Assembly (NCBI GenBank): GCA_902613185.1
Contig: CACMGP010000003.1
Coordinates: 124,001-188,000, forward strand
Reading direction: 5' to 3'
Length of the DNA: 64,000 bases
Origin: an uncultured Alphaproteobacteria bacterium
GTDB lineage: Bacteria; Pseudomonadota; Alphaproteobacteria; HIMB59
Each line of letters begins with the position of its first letter. The stretch's first letter is position 1. Positions 1-8,432 of this stretch are shown here, in pieces. The position numbers were made by a program, and so were the translations under genes. Below the pieces are notes generated by a model. It was not told the origin of the DNA, ran no database searches, and worked only from the letters and a program-made list of their open reading frames with translations.

Positions 1-765
1 TTTTTTTAATAATAATATTATTGGTAGAGTAATTTTCCCTTCATAAAAATCTTTACCATTCTTTTTTCCAGTAACTCTATCTCCAAAATAATCAAGATAA
101 TCGTCCATGATTTGAAATATAATTCCAAAATACAATCCTAATTTGTTCAAACTTGAAATTATCGTTAAATTTTTACCAGTTAAAATTGCAGGAATTTTCA
201 TTGATGCTGCAAATAATTCTGCAGTTTTTAAGGATATGATCTCTATATATTTCCTCTCAGTAATATGAATATTATTTTCATGAGTAAGTTGCAAAAATTC
301 TCCTTCAGAAATTTTACTACTTACTTGAGACAGTGAAGCCATTGCTTTTAAAGAATTAGCTTTTGTCATTAATTGAAACGACTTTGAAAATAAAAAATCA
401 CCAAACAAAACACTAAACTTATTATTCCATATTGTGTTAATACTCTTTTGGCCTCTTCGTAATTTACCATCATCAATTACATCATCATGTAGTAGCGTAG
501 CTCCATGAATGAATTCAATTGCAGCAGACATATCAATATCGCTTGATATTTGTGAATAATTTTTATTTATCATTTTACTTGATAACAAACATATTACTGG
601 ACGTAATTGCTTTCCTCTTTTTTTGAAAAAATAATTACCTAATTTTGGTATAATGGGGACAGCACTTACTAGAAATCTATCAAGCTCTTTATTAGCTTTA
701 ACTAACTTTACATTAATTTCTTTATGAATTAACTTTATGGTTTGTTCAAAATTAATTTTTTGCAT
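1..765 (-). CDS. ispB: Polyprenyl diphosphate synthase (IspB-like), 3' end cut off by window
   Basis: This trans-prenyltransferase builds the long isoprenoid side chain of ubiquinone from IPP and allylic diphosphates. The reading frame is open from ATG at 765 to the first base (255 codons visible; full members have about 320-340). The first aspartate-rich motif reads LLHDDVIDD, followed by the KLRRG segment. The second lies in GIIFQIMDDYLDYFGD, and the G-K-x-x-x-D-F-x-E-G-K-x-T-L-P stretch near the cut is typical of the family. The start is 5 bp from the divergent methyltransferase start, so its promoter must lie inside that gene. The product chain length cannot be read from sequence; octaprenyl or decaprenyl synthase are the candidates. 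Confidence 0.9.
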   Translation of the reverse strand, partial: MQKINFEQTIKLIHKEINVKLVKANKELDRFLVSAVPIIPKLGNYFFKKRGKQLRPVICLLSSKMINKNYSQISSDIDMSAAIEFIHGATLLHDDVIDDGKLRRGQKSINTIWNNKFSVLFGDFLFSKSFQLMTKANSLKAMASLSQVSSKISEGEFLQLTHENNIHITERKYIEIISLKTAELFAASMKIPAILTGKNLTIISSLNKLGLYFGIIFQIMDDYLDYFGDRVTGKKNGKDFYEGKITLPIILLLKK

Positions 766-770
766 TAACT

Positions 771-1478
771 ATGAATTTATACTCCAAAGATTTTCTACTA
801 GATGGTAAAATTGTATATTATCAATTAAAGAAAGGCTATAGGAGTGGTATAGAGCCTATTATTCTGGCTTCTAATGCAAAAAAAAAGCACAATAAAATTT
901 TAGATATGGGTTCTGGTTGTGGTTCTATTTCCCTAATTGTTGCTTATAGAAATCCAGAATCTGAAGTAATTGGTTTTGAAAAAAATGAAACTCACCATAA
1001 AATTTCAATTTTAAATCATAAAGAAAATAACTTAAAAAATTTAAAATTTAAAGTTCAAGACAATTGCATTTTTGATAAAAAATATGAGAGTTACTTTGAT
1101 TTAATTTTATCAAACCCTCCTTTTTATTTTGCAAATAAAGTACTAAAGTCCAAAAATCCCTCCATAATGGCCTCAAAATATATAACTGAGTCAAATTTGA
1201 AAAAATGGATTATCAACATAATTCTTTATTTAAAAATAAAAGGAACAGCTTTTATCATAAATAGATTTGAAAACATGGATTTTATGTTAAATATATTGAG
1301 AAAATTTAATCTAGAAGTTACAACAACACCTTTATTACCTTTTGAAGGTAGAAAACCTAAAAATGCCCTTCTAAAAATCACTAAAAGTAATTATTTTATA
1401 GAGAAAACATCAAATGCAATTATAATCCACGATAATTTATCAAAGTATTCTAAAGATATAGAAAATTGGTTTAAATAA
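771..1478 (+). CDS. trmN6: tRNA1(Val) A37 N6-methyltransferase-like (TrmN6/YfiC family)
   Basis: A 235-residue class I SAM-dependent methyltransferase. Motif I is LDMGSGCGSISL at about residues 44-55. The catalytic NPPF tetrapeptide of N6-adenine methyltransferases lies at 115-118, preceded by LILS. Family knowledge places it as the enzyme methylating A37 of tRNA1(Val) in enterobacteria; the substrate here is inferred. It is divergent from the polyprenyl synthase and its TAA overlaps the next ATG by one base, so the S49 peptidase is translationally coupled. The polyprenyl synthase / methyltransferase / S49 / glycyl-tRNA synthetase order is common in alphaproteobacteria. Confidence 0.75.
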   Translation: MNLYSKDFLLDGKIVYYQLKKGYRSGIEPIILASNAKKKHNKILDMGSGCGSISLIVAYRNPESEVIGFEKNETHHKISILNHKENNLKNLKFKVQDNCIFDKKYESYFDLILSNPPFYFANKVLKSKNPSIMASKYITESNLKKWIINIILYLKIKGTAFIINRFENMDFMLNILRKFNLEVTTTPLLPFEGRKPKNALLKITKSNYFIEKTSNAIIIHDNLSKYSKDIENWFK

Positions 1479-2272
1479 TGTTCAGTCCAAACAAAACAGT
1501 AATCTCAATTGATCTCAAAGGAATGATTGCATCTGGTAGTAGAGCACCATTGAATATGGATAATTTGAATGGACTTTTCTCAAAGGTAATGAAAATAAAA
1601 TTTGATGCACTATCAATTGTCATTAACTCTCCTGGCGGTTCTCCGGTGCAATCATCTTTAATTTCACAAAAAATAAGAGAAATTTCAGATAAGAAAAAAG
1701 TGAAATGTTATTGTTTTGTTGAGGATGTAGCTGCATCTGGAGGGTATTGGCTCGCATGTGCGGCAGATGAGTTATACGCAGATGTAAATTCTATTGTAGG
1801 TTCAATAGGTGTGATATCAGGTGGTTTTGGATTTACTGATCTTATTAAAAAAATTGGAGTAGAAAGAAGGATATTTACAGCTGGAGAGAACAAAAGCTTT
1901 TTAGATCCATTTTTAAAAGTTAATAAAAAAGATGAAGAAAAATTAAAAAAACTTCAAAAGTTAATACACCAAAATTTTATTGATTGGGTGTCCTCGAGAA
2001 GAAAAAAAAAACTTAACGAAAAAAATAAAAAAGTTATATTTTCTGGTTCCTTTTGGTTAGCTAATGAGGCAAAAGAATTAGGTTTAATTGATGGCATTGC
2101 ATCTGAGTCGTCTTTCTTTAAAAGTAAATTTGGAGAAAAGACTAAAATTAAAAAAATAAAACAACCAAAGTCTCTCAAACAAAAACTTGGTCTCGGTATT
2201 AATTCTTTAAATAGTGAGGATTTAATTACTAAATTAAAAGAGGAGTTTCTTTTTAACAAATTTGGTATCTGA
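1478..2272 (+). CDS. S49 family serine peptidase (SppA/SohB type)
   Basis: A 264-residue member of the signal-peptide-peptidase clan. It shows the oxyanion-forming INSPGGSPV stretch, the nucleophile motif AASGGYW (Ser87) and the GSIGVISGGFGF segment. A lysine in TAGENKSFLDPF is a plausible general base. Unlike E. coli SppA there is no N-terminal membrane anchor and only one catalytic repeat, so it is the short SohB-like form. Family members degrade leftover signal peptides or membrane-protein fragments; the actual substrate is unknown. The next gene starts 3 bp downstream, so it is probably co-transcribed with the tRNA synthetase. Confidence 0.85.
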   Translation: MFSPNKTVISIDLKGMIASGSRAPLNMDNLNGLFSKVMKIKFDALSIVINSPGGSPVQSSLISQKIREISDKKKVKCYCFVEDVAASGGYWLACAADELYADVNSIVGSIGVISGGFGFTDLIKKIGVERRIFTAGENKSFLDPFLKVNKKDEEKLKKLQKLIHQNFIDWVSSRRKKKLNEKNKKVIFSGSFWLANEAKELGLIDGIASESSFFKSKFGEKTKIKKIKQPKSLKQKLGLGINSLNSEDLITKLKEEFLFNKFGI

Positions 2273-2275
2273 TCA

Positions 2276-3625
2276 ATGACAGCAGAAAATATGGAAGACT
2301 TAGTATCTCTGTGTAAGAGAAGAGGGTTTATTTTTCAATCAAATGACATCTACGGTGGCATGAAAGGTCTCTATGATTTTGGACCTATGGGTGTAGAGCT
2401 AAAATTAAATTTAAAATCAGCCTGGTGGAAATCAATAGTCTATGAAAGAGATGATGTTGAGGGATTGGACTCAACTATTTTAACCTCACCTACTGTTTTA
2501 AAATATTCAGGCCACGAAGATACATTTTCTGATCCTTTAGTTGATTGCAAGAAATGTAAATCAAGATGGAGAGCAGATCAACTTGAAGACGGAAAATGTC
2601 CAAATTGCAAATCAACTGATTTAACTGATCCTAGACCATTTAATTTAATGTTTAAAACAGCTATTGGTCCTGTGGATGACGGGAGTTCATTTGCATATTT
2701 GAGACCAGAAACTGCTCAGCAAATATTTGTAAATTTCAAAAATGTTGTCGACTCAACCAGTAGGGTGCCTCCTTTTGGTATAGCTCAAATTGGAAAAGCA
2801 TTTAGAAATGAAATCACTCCAAGAAACTTTATTTTCAGAGTTAGAGAATTTGAACAGATGGAACTTGAGTATTTTGTTAAACCTGGCTCTGATGAGAGTT
2901 GGCATAAATATTGGGTAGATAAACGTTTAAATTGGTGGGCTGATCAAGGTGTCAAATCAGAGAAATTAAAATTACTCGAGGTAGAAAAAAAAGATCTATC
3001 ACATTACTCCAAAGCAACTTTTGATATTATGTATGACTTTCCACATGGCCTTGAGGAACTTGAGGGTATTGCAAATAGAACTGATTTTGATTTAGGATCA
3101 CATTCTAAAAATCAAAAAGATTTTAATATTAAAGCTAAAGTTCAAGAAAATAAAAATTCTACAACAAAATTAGCTATTCAAGATTTAGAAAATAATGAAT
3201 GGTTTATACCATACGTAATTGAGCCCTCAGCAGGTGTTGAAAGGGGTGTTTTGGCAATTTTAAACGAAGCTTATACTTCAGAGGAAGAAAATAAGAGAAC
3301 ATTGTTAAAACTCAAACCTCATTTATCGCCAATTAAAGCAGCAGTCATTCCTCTTAAGAGAAATAATTCTGACTTGGTCAATACAGCAAATAATGTCAAA
3401 TCAGAGTTACAATCACTTGGTTTAGGAAGAGTTATGGTTGAAAATACAGGAAATATTGGAAAAAATTATCGTAGACATGATGAGATTGGGACACCTTTGT
3501 GTGTTACTATTGATTTTGAAACTTTAGAAAATCAAACAGTTACGGTGCGAGATAGAGATACCATGAAGCAAGAAAAAGTATCACTCTCTGAAATAGCAAA
3601 TTATTACTCTCAATATTTTAAGTAA
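2276..3625 (+). CDS. glyS: Glycyl-tRNA synthetase, dimeric (eukaryote/archaeal-like) type
   Basis: A 449-residue class II synthetase charging tRNA-Gly. The N-terminus ([18 protein letters not shown]), the zinc-type insert with Cys91, Cys94, Cys108 and Cys111, the [12 protein letters not shown] and RNEITPRNF stretches, the motif-3 region around EPSAGVERG and a C-terminal anticodon-binding domain all match the single-chain alpha2 enzyme. They do not match the alpha2beta2 GlyQ/GlyS enzyme found in most alphaproteobacteria. It lies directly behind the S49 peptidase, where glyQ-glyS sits in many relatives, which suggests in-place replacement. Its stop is one base from that of the convergent ygfZ. 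Confidence 0.95.
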   Translation: MTAENMEDLVSLCKRRGFIFQSNDIYGGMKGLYDFGPMGVELKLNLKSAWWKSIVYERDDVEGLDSTILTSPTVLKYSGHEDTFSDPLVDCKKCKSRWRADQLEDGKCPNCKSTDLTDPRPFNLMFKTAIGPVDDGSSFAYLRPETAQQIFVNFKNVVDSTSRVPPFGIAQIGKAFRNEITPRNFIFRVREFEQMELEYFVKPGSDESWHKYWVDKRLNWWADQGVKSEKLKLLEVEKKDLSHYSKATFDIMYDFPHGLEELEGIANRTDFDLGSHSKNQKDFNIKAKVQENKNSTTKLAIQDLENNEWFIPYVIEPSAGVERGVLAILNEAYTSEEENKRTLLKLKPHLSPIKAAVIPLKRNNSDLVNTANNVKSELQSLGLGRVMVENTGNIGKNYRRHDEIGTPLCVTIDFETLENQTVTVRDRDTMKQEKVSLSEIANYYSQYFK

Positions 3626-3626
3626 T

Positions 3627-4205
3627 TTATTTATTAACTCTAGGCTCCCTAAGTATGTAATAATTATTTATTTGTAATAATATTTCTGAATTAGTTGGAA
3701 GTTTTTGTGGTTTTTTCTCAAAAACTTTAATTGAAAGTTTTTTTTTATTTAGTTGTCGATGCTTAATCCTCGAAACTACCTCTTGACCTACAAAGCATCC
3801 TTTCGAATAGTCTACTAATTCATCATTGACTTCAGATGGAAGTAAAGAGGATTGTTTAAGCAGGTTTGAGTCAATTATTCCAGTTGAAAGTTGATCTAAA
3901 ATATAATTTTTATCAAATTCTCTTTTATCAACTTTTTCAATACTGAGTTTTACGTCAGATAACAATGCATATTTATTTAAGAATGTAGGCAAATCATTTT
4001 GATCATTCGAGCAAACTAATTCATATGACTCGTATGATTTAGTAATTATTATTTCATATAGAATCTTTCCTTGTGGAGATAGTATATAGCTCTTTAACTC
4101 TTCCTTTAATTTAGTTAAGTCATTAGTAATTATATTTTGAAGGAAATCAAATCTTTCTTCCCCAAATACTCTAATTTTTATTGGATTAAGTGTTTCAATT
4201 TGCAT
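3627..4205 (-). CDS. ygfZ: YgfZ/GcvT-like folate-binding protein, short form
   Basis: A 192-residue member of the YgfZ family, which helps assemble or repair certain Fe-S enzymes in a tetrahydrofolate-dependent way. The signature K-G-C-F-V-G-Q-E is at residues 135-142 and its cysteine is Cys137. The protein is much shorter than E. coli YgfZ (326 aa): only about 55 residues follow the signature, so the C-terminal barrel is trimmed. Both frame ends look natural (clean ATG and stop), so this looks like reduction rather than a frameshift. Its start is 26 bp from the divergent glycosyltransferase start. Confidence 0.8.
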   Translation of the reverse strand: MQIETLNPIKIRVFGEERFDFLQNIITNDLTKLKEELKSYILSPQGKILYEIIITKSYESYELVCSNDQNDLPTFLNKYALLSDVKLSIEKVDKREFDKNYILDQLSTGIIDSNLLKQSSLLPSEVNDELVDYSKGCFVGQEVVSRIKHRQLNKKKLSIKVFEKKPQKLPTNSEILLQINNYYILREPRVNK

Positions 4206-4231
4206 GTAATATATTATCTATATGTATATAT

Positions 4232-5152
4232 ATGCATTTACTATTTATTTCTTCAAATAGAATAGGTGACTCCTTAATTAACCTTCAAGTTTTAAATAAA
4301 TACATCAGAAAATATAAGAAAAATATTGACGTAACATTAGTTTCTGGTCCTTTACCAATGCCTATTTATGATGATTATTCTATGATTTCTAGAAGGATTA
4401 ATCTTACTAAACAAAAATATAATCTACATTGGTTAAAACTCTATAAAGAACTTTCACCAATTAAATTCGATGAAATAGTAGATTTTAGATCCTCGATCAT
4501 TGGTTATTTTTTGAGAGTAAAAAAAAGAAATATATTCAAAATGAAAAAGGGTAAAAATATTTATGAACAAATCCATCACAGATTTGATACTGATCTAAAA
4601 AAAGATTTTAAAATATTGATCGATAGAGTTCGTAATATTTTTCCAAATTCAAATTATGCGTGTTTAGCACCATTTACAAATTGGCCACCAAAAGAATGGC
4701 CTTCAGAACAATTTGTTAAAATAGCAAAATATCTAATTGAAAAAGGCATTGATAAAATATTTATTTTAGGATCAGAAAATGAAAGTTCAAAATTTCATCA
4801 CTTTGAGTCAGAACTAGGCGATAAAGTAATTAATAGATGTGGTAAGCAACATATTCTCAACGATTATGGTTTACTTCAAAAATCAAGGTTATTTATTGGA
4901 AATGACTCATCCATGATGCATATGGCTTCATTGAGTAAAACTCCAACAATTGGTCTTTTTGGTCCCACAAATGATAATATTTATTTTCCTAAAATTTTTG
5001 ATCATTGTCATCTTGTTAGGTCATCAGAGTCATATGAAAGCCTTGTTAGTAAAACTCAAAACTATACTTTAAATAATTGTTTAATGAATGATGTGTCTTA
5101 TAATCAAGTAATTGATAAAATAGATAATATTTTAAATGCTCAAAATTTTTAA
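4232..5152 (+). CDS. Family 9 glycosyltransferase (heptosyltransferase-like)
   Basis: The ATG at 4232 is chosen (306 aa). The longer open frame from 4190 overlaps ygfZ and adds residues that do not resemble the family, whereas MHLLFISSNRIGDSL is the typical first beta strand and glycine loop of GT9 enzymes. The C-terminal half holds the donor-binding APFTNWPPKEWP region and GNDSSMMHMASL followed by GLFGPT, both hallmarks of ADP-heptose:LPS heptosyltransferases. Its role is likely in LPS core or another surface glycan; the sugar is not predictable. It overlaps pyrC by 17 bp. Confidence 0.8.
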   Translation: MHLLFISSNRIGDSLINLQVLNKYIRKYKKNIDVTLVSGPLPMPIYDDYSMISRRINLTKQKYNLHWLKLYKELSPIKFDEIVDFRSSIIGYFLRVKKRNIFKMKKGKNIYEQIHHRFDTDLKKDFKILIDRVRNIFPNSNYACLAPFTNWPPKEWPSEQFVKIAKYLIEKGIDKIFILGSENESSKFHHFESELGDKVINRCGKQHILNDYGLLQKSRLFIGNDSSMMHMASLSKTPTIGLFGPTNDNIYFPKIFDHCHLVRSSESYESLVSKTQNYTLNNCLMNDVSYNQVIDKIDNILNAQNF

Positions 5153-6149
5153 GCCTTGCGATTTTCATGTACATCTAAGAGAGGGCCAACTTTTAAAATA
5201 CGTATTAAAAGAAAATAATAAAAATTTTCAAAAAATTTTAGTTATGCCTAATTTAATAAAGCCAATTATTAATAAAAATATTTTATCAAAGTACAGATCC
5301 TTCGTTTTAAATAATAATAACAATACTGAAATTCTTTTTACAATCTATTTAAACCAAGACTGCTCTATTATTGATTTAAAAAATATGGTTAATGAAAAAT
5401 TATTTTTTGCAGCTAAATTATATCCTCTTCATGCCACTACTAATTCTTCATCAGGAGTAAAAGACATCAAAAAAATGTCTAAATATTTCGAATTTTTAGA
5501 AAATAATAAAATACCATTATGCTTGCATGGTGAACACATTCATGAAAATGATGATCCTTATGAGCGTGAAAAAAGATTTCTTGATTTTGAGTTATCTTGG
5601 TTAGTAAAAAATTTTAAAGGTTTAAAGATAACTTTAGAACATATAACAACTAAAGATTCTGTAGATTTTGTAAAATCGCACAAAAACATTGCAGCTACTA
5701 TAACAACACATCATTTACTTGAAAATACAAACACTTTTCTTGGAAATTTTTTAAGACCAGAAATATTTTGTAAACCTGTAATTAAAAGTGTAAATCACCA
5801 AAAATCATTATTAAATGCTGCTCTTTCTGGCAATTCAAAATTTTTCTTTGGTTCTGACTCAGCTCCACATCTTAAAAATCGCAAATTTAATGAGTTTTGT
5901 TGTGCTGGTGTATATTCCACAAAATATTCTGTCTCAAATATATTGGAGCTCTTTTACACCTCAAAAAAATCAAATAATTTAAATAAATTTTTGACAATTA
6001 ATGGATGTAAACATTATAACCTTAAGTTTGATAACACTCTAATTTCATATTCTAGAAAAAAAGATTTCACATTTAAAAAATACTCTAAATTCAAAAACGA
6101 TAGTTTAATTAACTATAATCACTTTAAAAATTACTGGTCTAAAAACTAG
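5136..6149 (+). CDS. pyrC: Dihydroorotase (class II, E. coli PyrC type)
   Basis: This enzyme catalyses reversible cyclisation of carbamoyl-aspartate to dihydroorotate, step three of pyrimidine synthesis. The amidohydrolase metal ligands are visible: HVHLRE near the N-terminus, the lysine to be carboxylated in AAKLYPLHATTNS, LCLHGEH, LEHITT and the catalytic aspartate in FFGSDSAPH. The length (337 aa) is close to the E. coli enzyme (348 aa). It is coupled to the upstream glycosyltransferase by a 17-bp overlap. Its TAG shares the palindrome CTAG (6146-6149) with the stop codon of the convergent purK. carA, carB and pyrD occur elsewhere in this window. Confidence 0.93.
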   Translation: MLKIFKPCDFHVHLREGQLLKYVLKENNKNFQKILVMPNLIKPIINKNILSKYRSFVLNNNNNTEILFTIYLNQDCSIIDLKNMVNEKLFFAAKLYPLHATTNSSSGVKDIKKMSKYFEFLENNKIPLCLHGEHIHENDDPYEREKRFLDFELSWLVKNFKGLKITLEHITTKDSVDFVKSHKNIAATITTHHLLENTNTFLGNFLRPEIFCKPVIKSVNHQKSLLNAALSGNSKFFFGSDSAPHLKNRKFNEFCCAGVYSTKYSVSNILELFYTSKKSNNLNKFLTINGCKHYNLKFDNTLISYSRKKDFTFKKYSKFKNDSLINYNHFKNYWSKN

Positions 6150-7177
6150 ATTAGAACTTTTGTAAAATGGCCCATTTTTCTGCCAGTTTTTGACTCTTTT
6201 TTGTGATAATCATGAAAATATTCATTTTCTTTGAATGATTTCTCACGATAGTTATAAATATCGTCCCCTAGAATATTTATCATTTCAGATTTAGATTTTA
6301 ATGAAGGCTCTACCTTTTCAAGATCACATACAGATCTGATATGAGACTCAAATTGACTAACATTGTATGACTCAATAGTTAAATGTCCTGAGTTGTGAAC
6401 TCTGGGAGCTATTTCATTTAATAATAATTTTTTTTCTTCATTTATAAAAAATTCTAAACAAAAAGTTCCAACATAGCTTATTTTTTCTGCAAAATTATAA
6501 GCATGGTTTGTTGCTTCTTTAATGATCGATTTCTCTGAGTTAGCTGGTGAAAATGATTTGAAAAGAATTTGATTTTTATGAATATTTTCAATTGGTTGAT
6601 AAGTAAAAATAGTACCATCGTTATACCTGACAGCAATGATAGAGATTTCTTGTTGTAAATTAATTTTTTTTTCCAAAATATAATCATTATTTGGTATGTC
6701 AGATATATCTTTATAACTATTAATTACTATTTGGCCTTTACCATCATATCCAAGTTTGCGAGTCTTCAATATTGCAGGAAAAAATTTAGGATCAACTGAT
6801 TTTAAATCAGATGTATTGTTAATTTCCATGTAGGGAACAGTAGGGATATTAATCTTATTTACATAATTTTTTTCAGTTAATCGATCTTGAATAATTTGAT
6901 TAATTTCAGAACTAGGTGAAATTTTAATCTTTTGTTCAATATATGATAAAGTTTTAAAAGGGATATTTTCAAACTCATAAGTCACAAAATCACATTTTTT
7001 AATAAAATTATCTATCTCGTGAAAATCATCATACTTTTTTATTAAGAAGTGATTTGCATATTTAATTGCTGGGGAGTCATCAGTATCAGAGTATATAAAA
7101 GTTTGAATATTTAATTTACTAGCCACTTGGCATAACATCATACCTAATTGACCTCCACCTAAGATACCGATGATCAT
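6146..7177 (-). CDS. purK: N5-carboxyaminoimidazole ribonucleotide synthase
   Basis: A 343-residue ATP-grasp enzyme that carboxylates AIR with bicarbonate to N5-CAIR in purine synthesis. It begins with the ILGGGQLGMM nucleotide-binding loop. It has the GYDGKGQ ATP-grasp glycine loop and the metal/ATP site LLNEIAPRVHNSGH, and ends with the GRKMGH motif typical of PurK. Its start overlaps the purE stop by one base and the pair works in sequence (PurK then PurE). It is the last gene of the minus-strand run that begins at ctaA. Confidence 0.95.
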   Translation of the reverse strand: MIIGILGGGQLGMMLCQVASKLNIQTFIYSDTDDSPAIKYANHFLIKKYDDFHEIDNFIKKCDFVTYEFENIPFKTLSYIEQKIKISPSSEINQIIQDRLTEKNYVNKINIPTVPYMEINNTSDLKSVDPKFFPAILKTRKLGYDGKGQIVINSYKDISDIPNNDYILEKKINLQQEISIIAVRYNDGTIFTYQPIENIHKNQILFKSFSPANSEKSIIKEATNHAYNFAEKISYVGTFCLEFFINEEKKLLLNEIAPRVHNSGHLTIESYNVSQFESHIRSVCDLEKVEPSLKSKSEMINILGDDIYNYREKSFKENEYFHDYHKKESKTGRKMGHFTKVLI

Positions 7178-7665
7178 TATCTAGGTGTCTTTTTAACTTT
7201 TTTTGTTTGAGCCAGTCTCCATTTTACTAAACTTCTTTCAATATTGGGGTCATAATTACTAATAATTGAAGCTGCATATAATGCAGCATTTTTGGCTCCA
7301 TTTTCACCAATAGCCACAGTTCCAACTGGAATGCCAAAAGGCATCTGAGCTATTGAAAGTAAACTATCTAAGCCTTTTAGTGTTTTTGACTCAATTGGTA
7401 CCCCGATTACTGGAATATGAGTTATAGCTGCTATCATGCCTGGTAAATGAGCAGACCCACCAGCTCCAGCAATAATAATCTTAATACCTCTGTCATAAGC
7501 TTGTTCAGCATACTCATAGAGTCTTTTGGGAGTTCTGTGAGCTGAAACTATTTTTTTTTCATGGACAATCTTTAATTCTTTTAGAATTTTACCAGTATGC
7601 CTAAGTGTGGACCAATCGCTTTGGCTTCCCATTACTATTGAGATTTTAGGGATAGATATTTTCAT
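7177..7665 (-). CDS. purE: N5-CAIR mutase (PurE class I)
   Basis: A 162-residue enzyme converting N5-CAIR to CAIR. It shows the conserved VMGSQSDW start, the SAHRTP loop with the catalytic histidine, AGAGGSAHLPGM and the MPFGIPVGTVA segment. The length and motifs match class I PurE, consistent with the adjacent purK. It overlaps the upstream SDR gene by 4 bp and purK by 1 bp, so the three are translationally coupled. Confidence 0.96.
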   Translation of the reverse strand: MKISIPKISIVMGSQSDWSTLRHTGKILKELKIVHEKKIVSAHRTPKRLYEYAEQAYDRGIKIIIAGAGGSAHLPGMIAAITHIPVIGVPIESKTLKGLDSLLSIAQMPFGIPVGTVAIGENGAKNAALYAASIISNYDPNIERSLVKWRLAQTKKVKKTPR

Positions 7666-8432
7666 TTTTTTGAAAACTTTTTTTCAGTGATTTTGAAGTA
7701 AAGTTTATAAGGCAATACTTTACCAAATTTCATTATAGAATTAAAAGGAAAAGGGAAGGATATTTCAAAACCTTTTTTATATATTTTACTATAAATAATC
7801 CTAGCTGCATCTTTGGGTGACATTAAATATGGCATTTTAAATGAATTTACTTTTGTAGCAGGAGTTTCTACAAATCCTGGACAGATAAGTTTTACATTGA
7901 GATTATCATGCATTTCAGATTTTATAGCCTCGGCTAGATTAATTAAAGCCGCTTTTGAGGGTCCGTATAAAATAGATTTTGGGAGACCCTTATATCCAGC
8001 TGTGGAGGACATTATTGCCAAGGTATAATTTGAATTTAGCTCAAAATTTTTTTTTATTAGTTCTATTGATAAATAAATACTTAAAACATTGGTATCAAAA
8101 GTTGCCTTTGCATTTTCAAAGTTAAAATCATTTAGACTATCGGGGATATAAATACCTGCATTTAAAATAAATGTACTAATATTTGCATTTTTTTTAAATA
8201 CCTCATCTATAATTTGCTTACTTGAGTCAAAATTTGATAAATCTGTTTTTACAAACTCAAATTTTGGATTATCAATTGTTTCATTTGTTATTTTGGTATC
8301 ATCTCTTGCTAAGCCTATTACATTCCAGCCTTGTCTGAGATACTCTTCACATAGTGCGTAGCCAATCCCACTACTAGCACCTGTTATAAAAACTACTCTA
8401 TCTTGTGTATTCTTTGATGAATTTTTTTGCAT
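7662..8432 (-). CDS. Short-chain dehydrogenase/reductase, classical type
   Basis: A 256-residue SDR with the cofactor loop TGASSGIGYAL near residues 18-28, an NAG motif, and a complete catalytic triad region: serine in IMSSTAG and YGPSKAAL (Tyr-x-x-x-Lys). It should be an active NAD(P)-dependent oxidoreductase of unknown substrate. Its 5' end overlaps the upstream photolyase-like gene by 35 bp, so the two are almost certainly co-translated. The first ATG in frame is at 8432 and no closer start precedes the cofactor loop. It resembles bacterial SDRs annotated only generically; no function is assigned. Confidence 0.85.
   Translation of the reverse strand: MQKNSSKNTQDRVVFITGASSGIGYALCEEYLRQGWNVIGLARDDTKITNETIDNPKFEFVKTDLSNFDSSKQIIDEVFKKNANISTFILNAGIYIPDSLNDFNFENAKATFDTNVLSIYLSIELIKKNFELNSNYTLAIMSSTAGYKGLPKSILYGPSKAALINLAEAIKSEMHDNLNVKLICPGFVETPATKVNSFKMPYLMSPKDAARIIYSKIYKKGFEISFPFPFNSIMKFGKVLPYKLYFKITEKKFSKK

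Noticed and set aside
4190-4231. Upstream start for the family 9 glycosyltransferase
   Set aside because: The longer frame overlaps ygfZ and adds 14 residues unlike the family. The conserved first strand starts at the ATG 4232.
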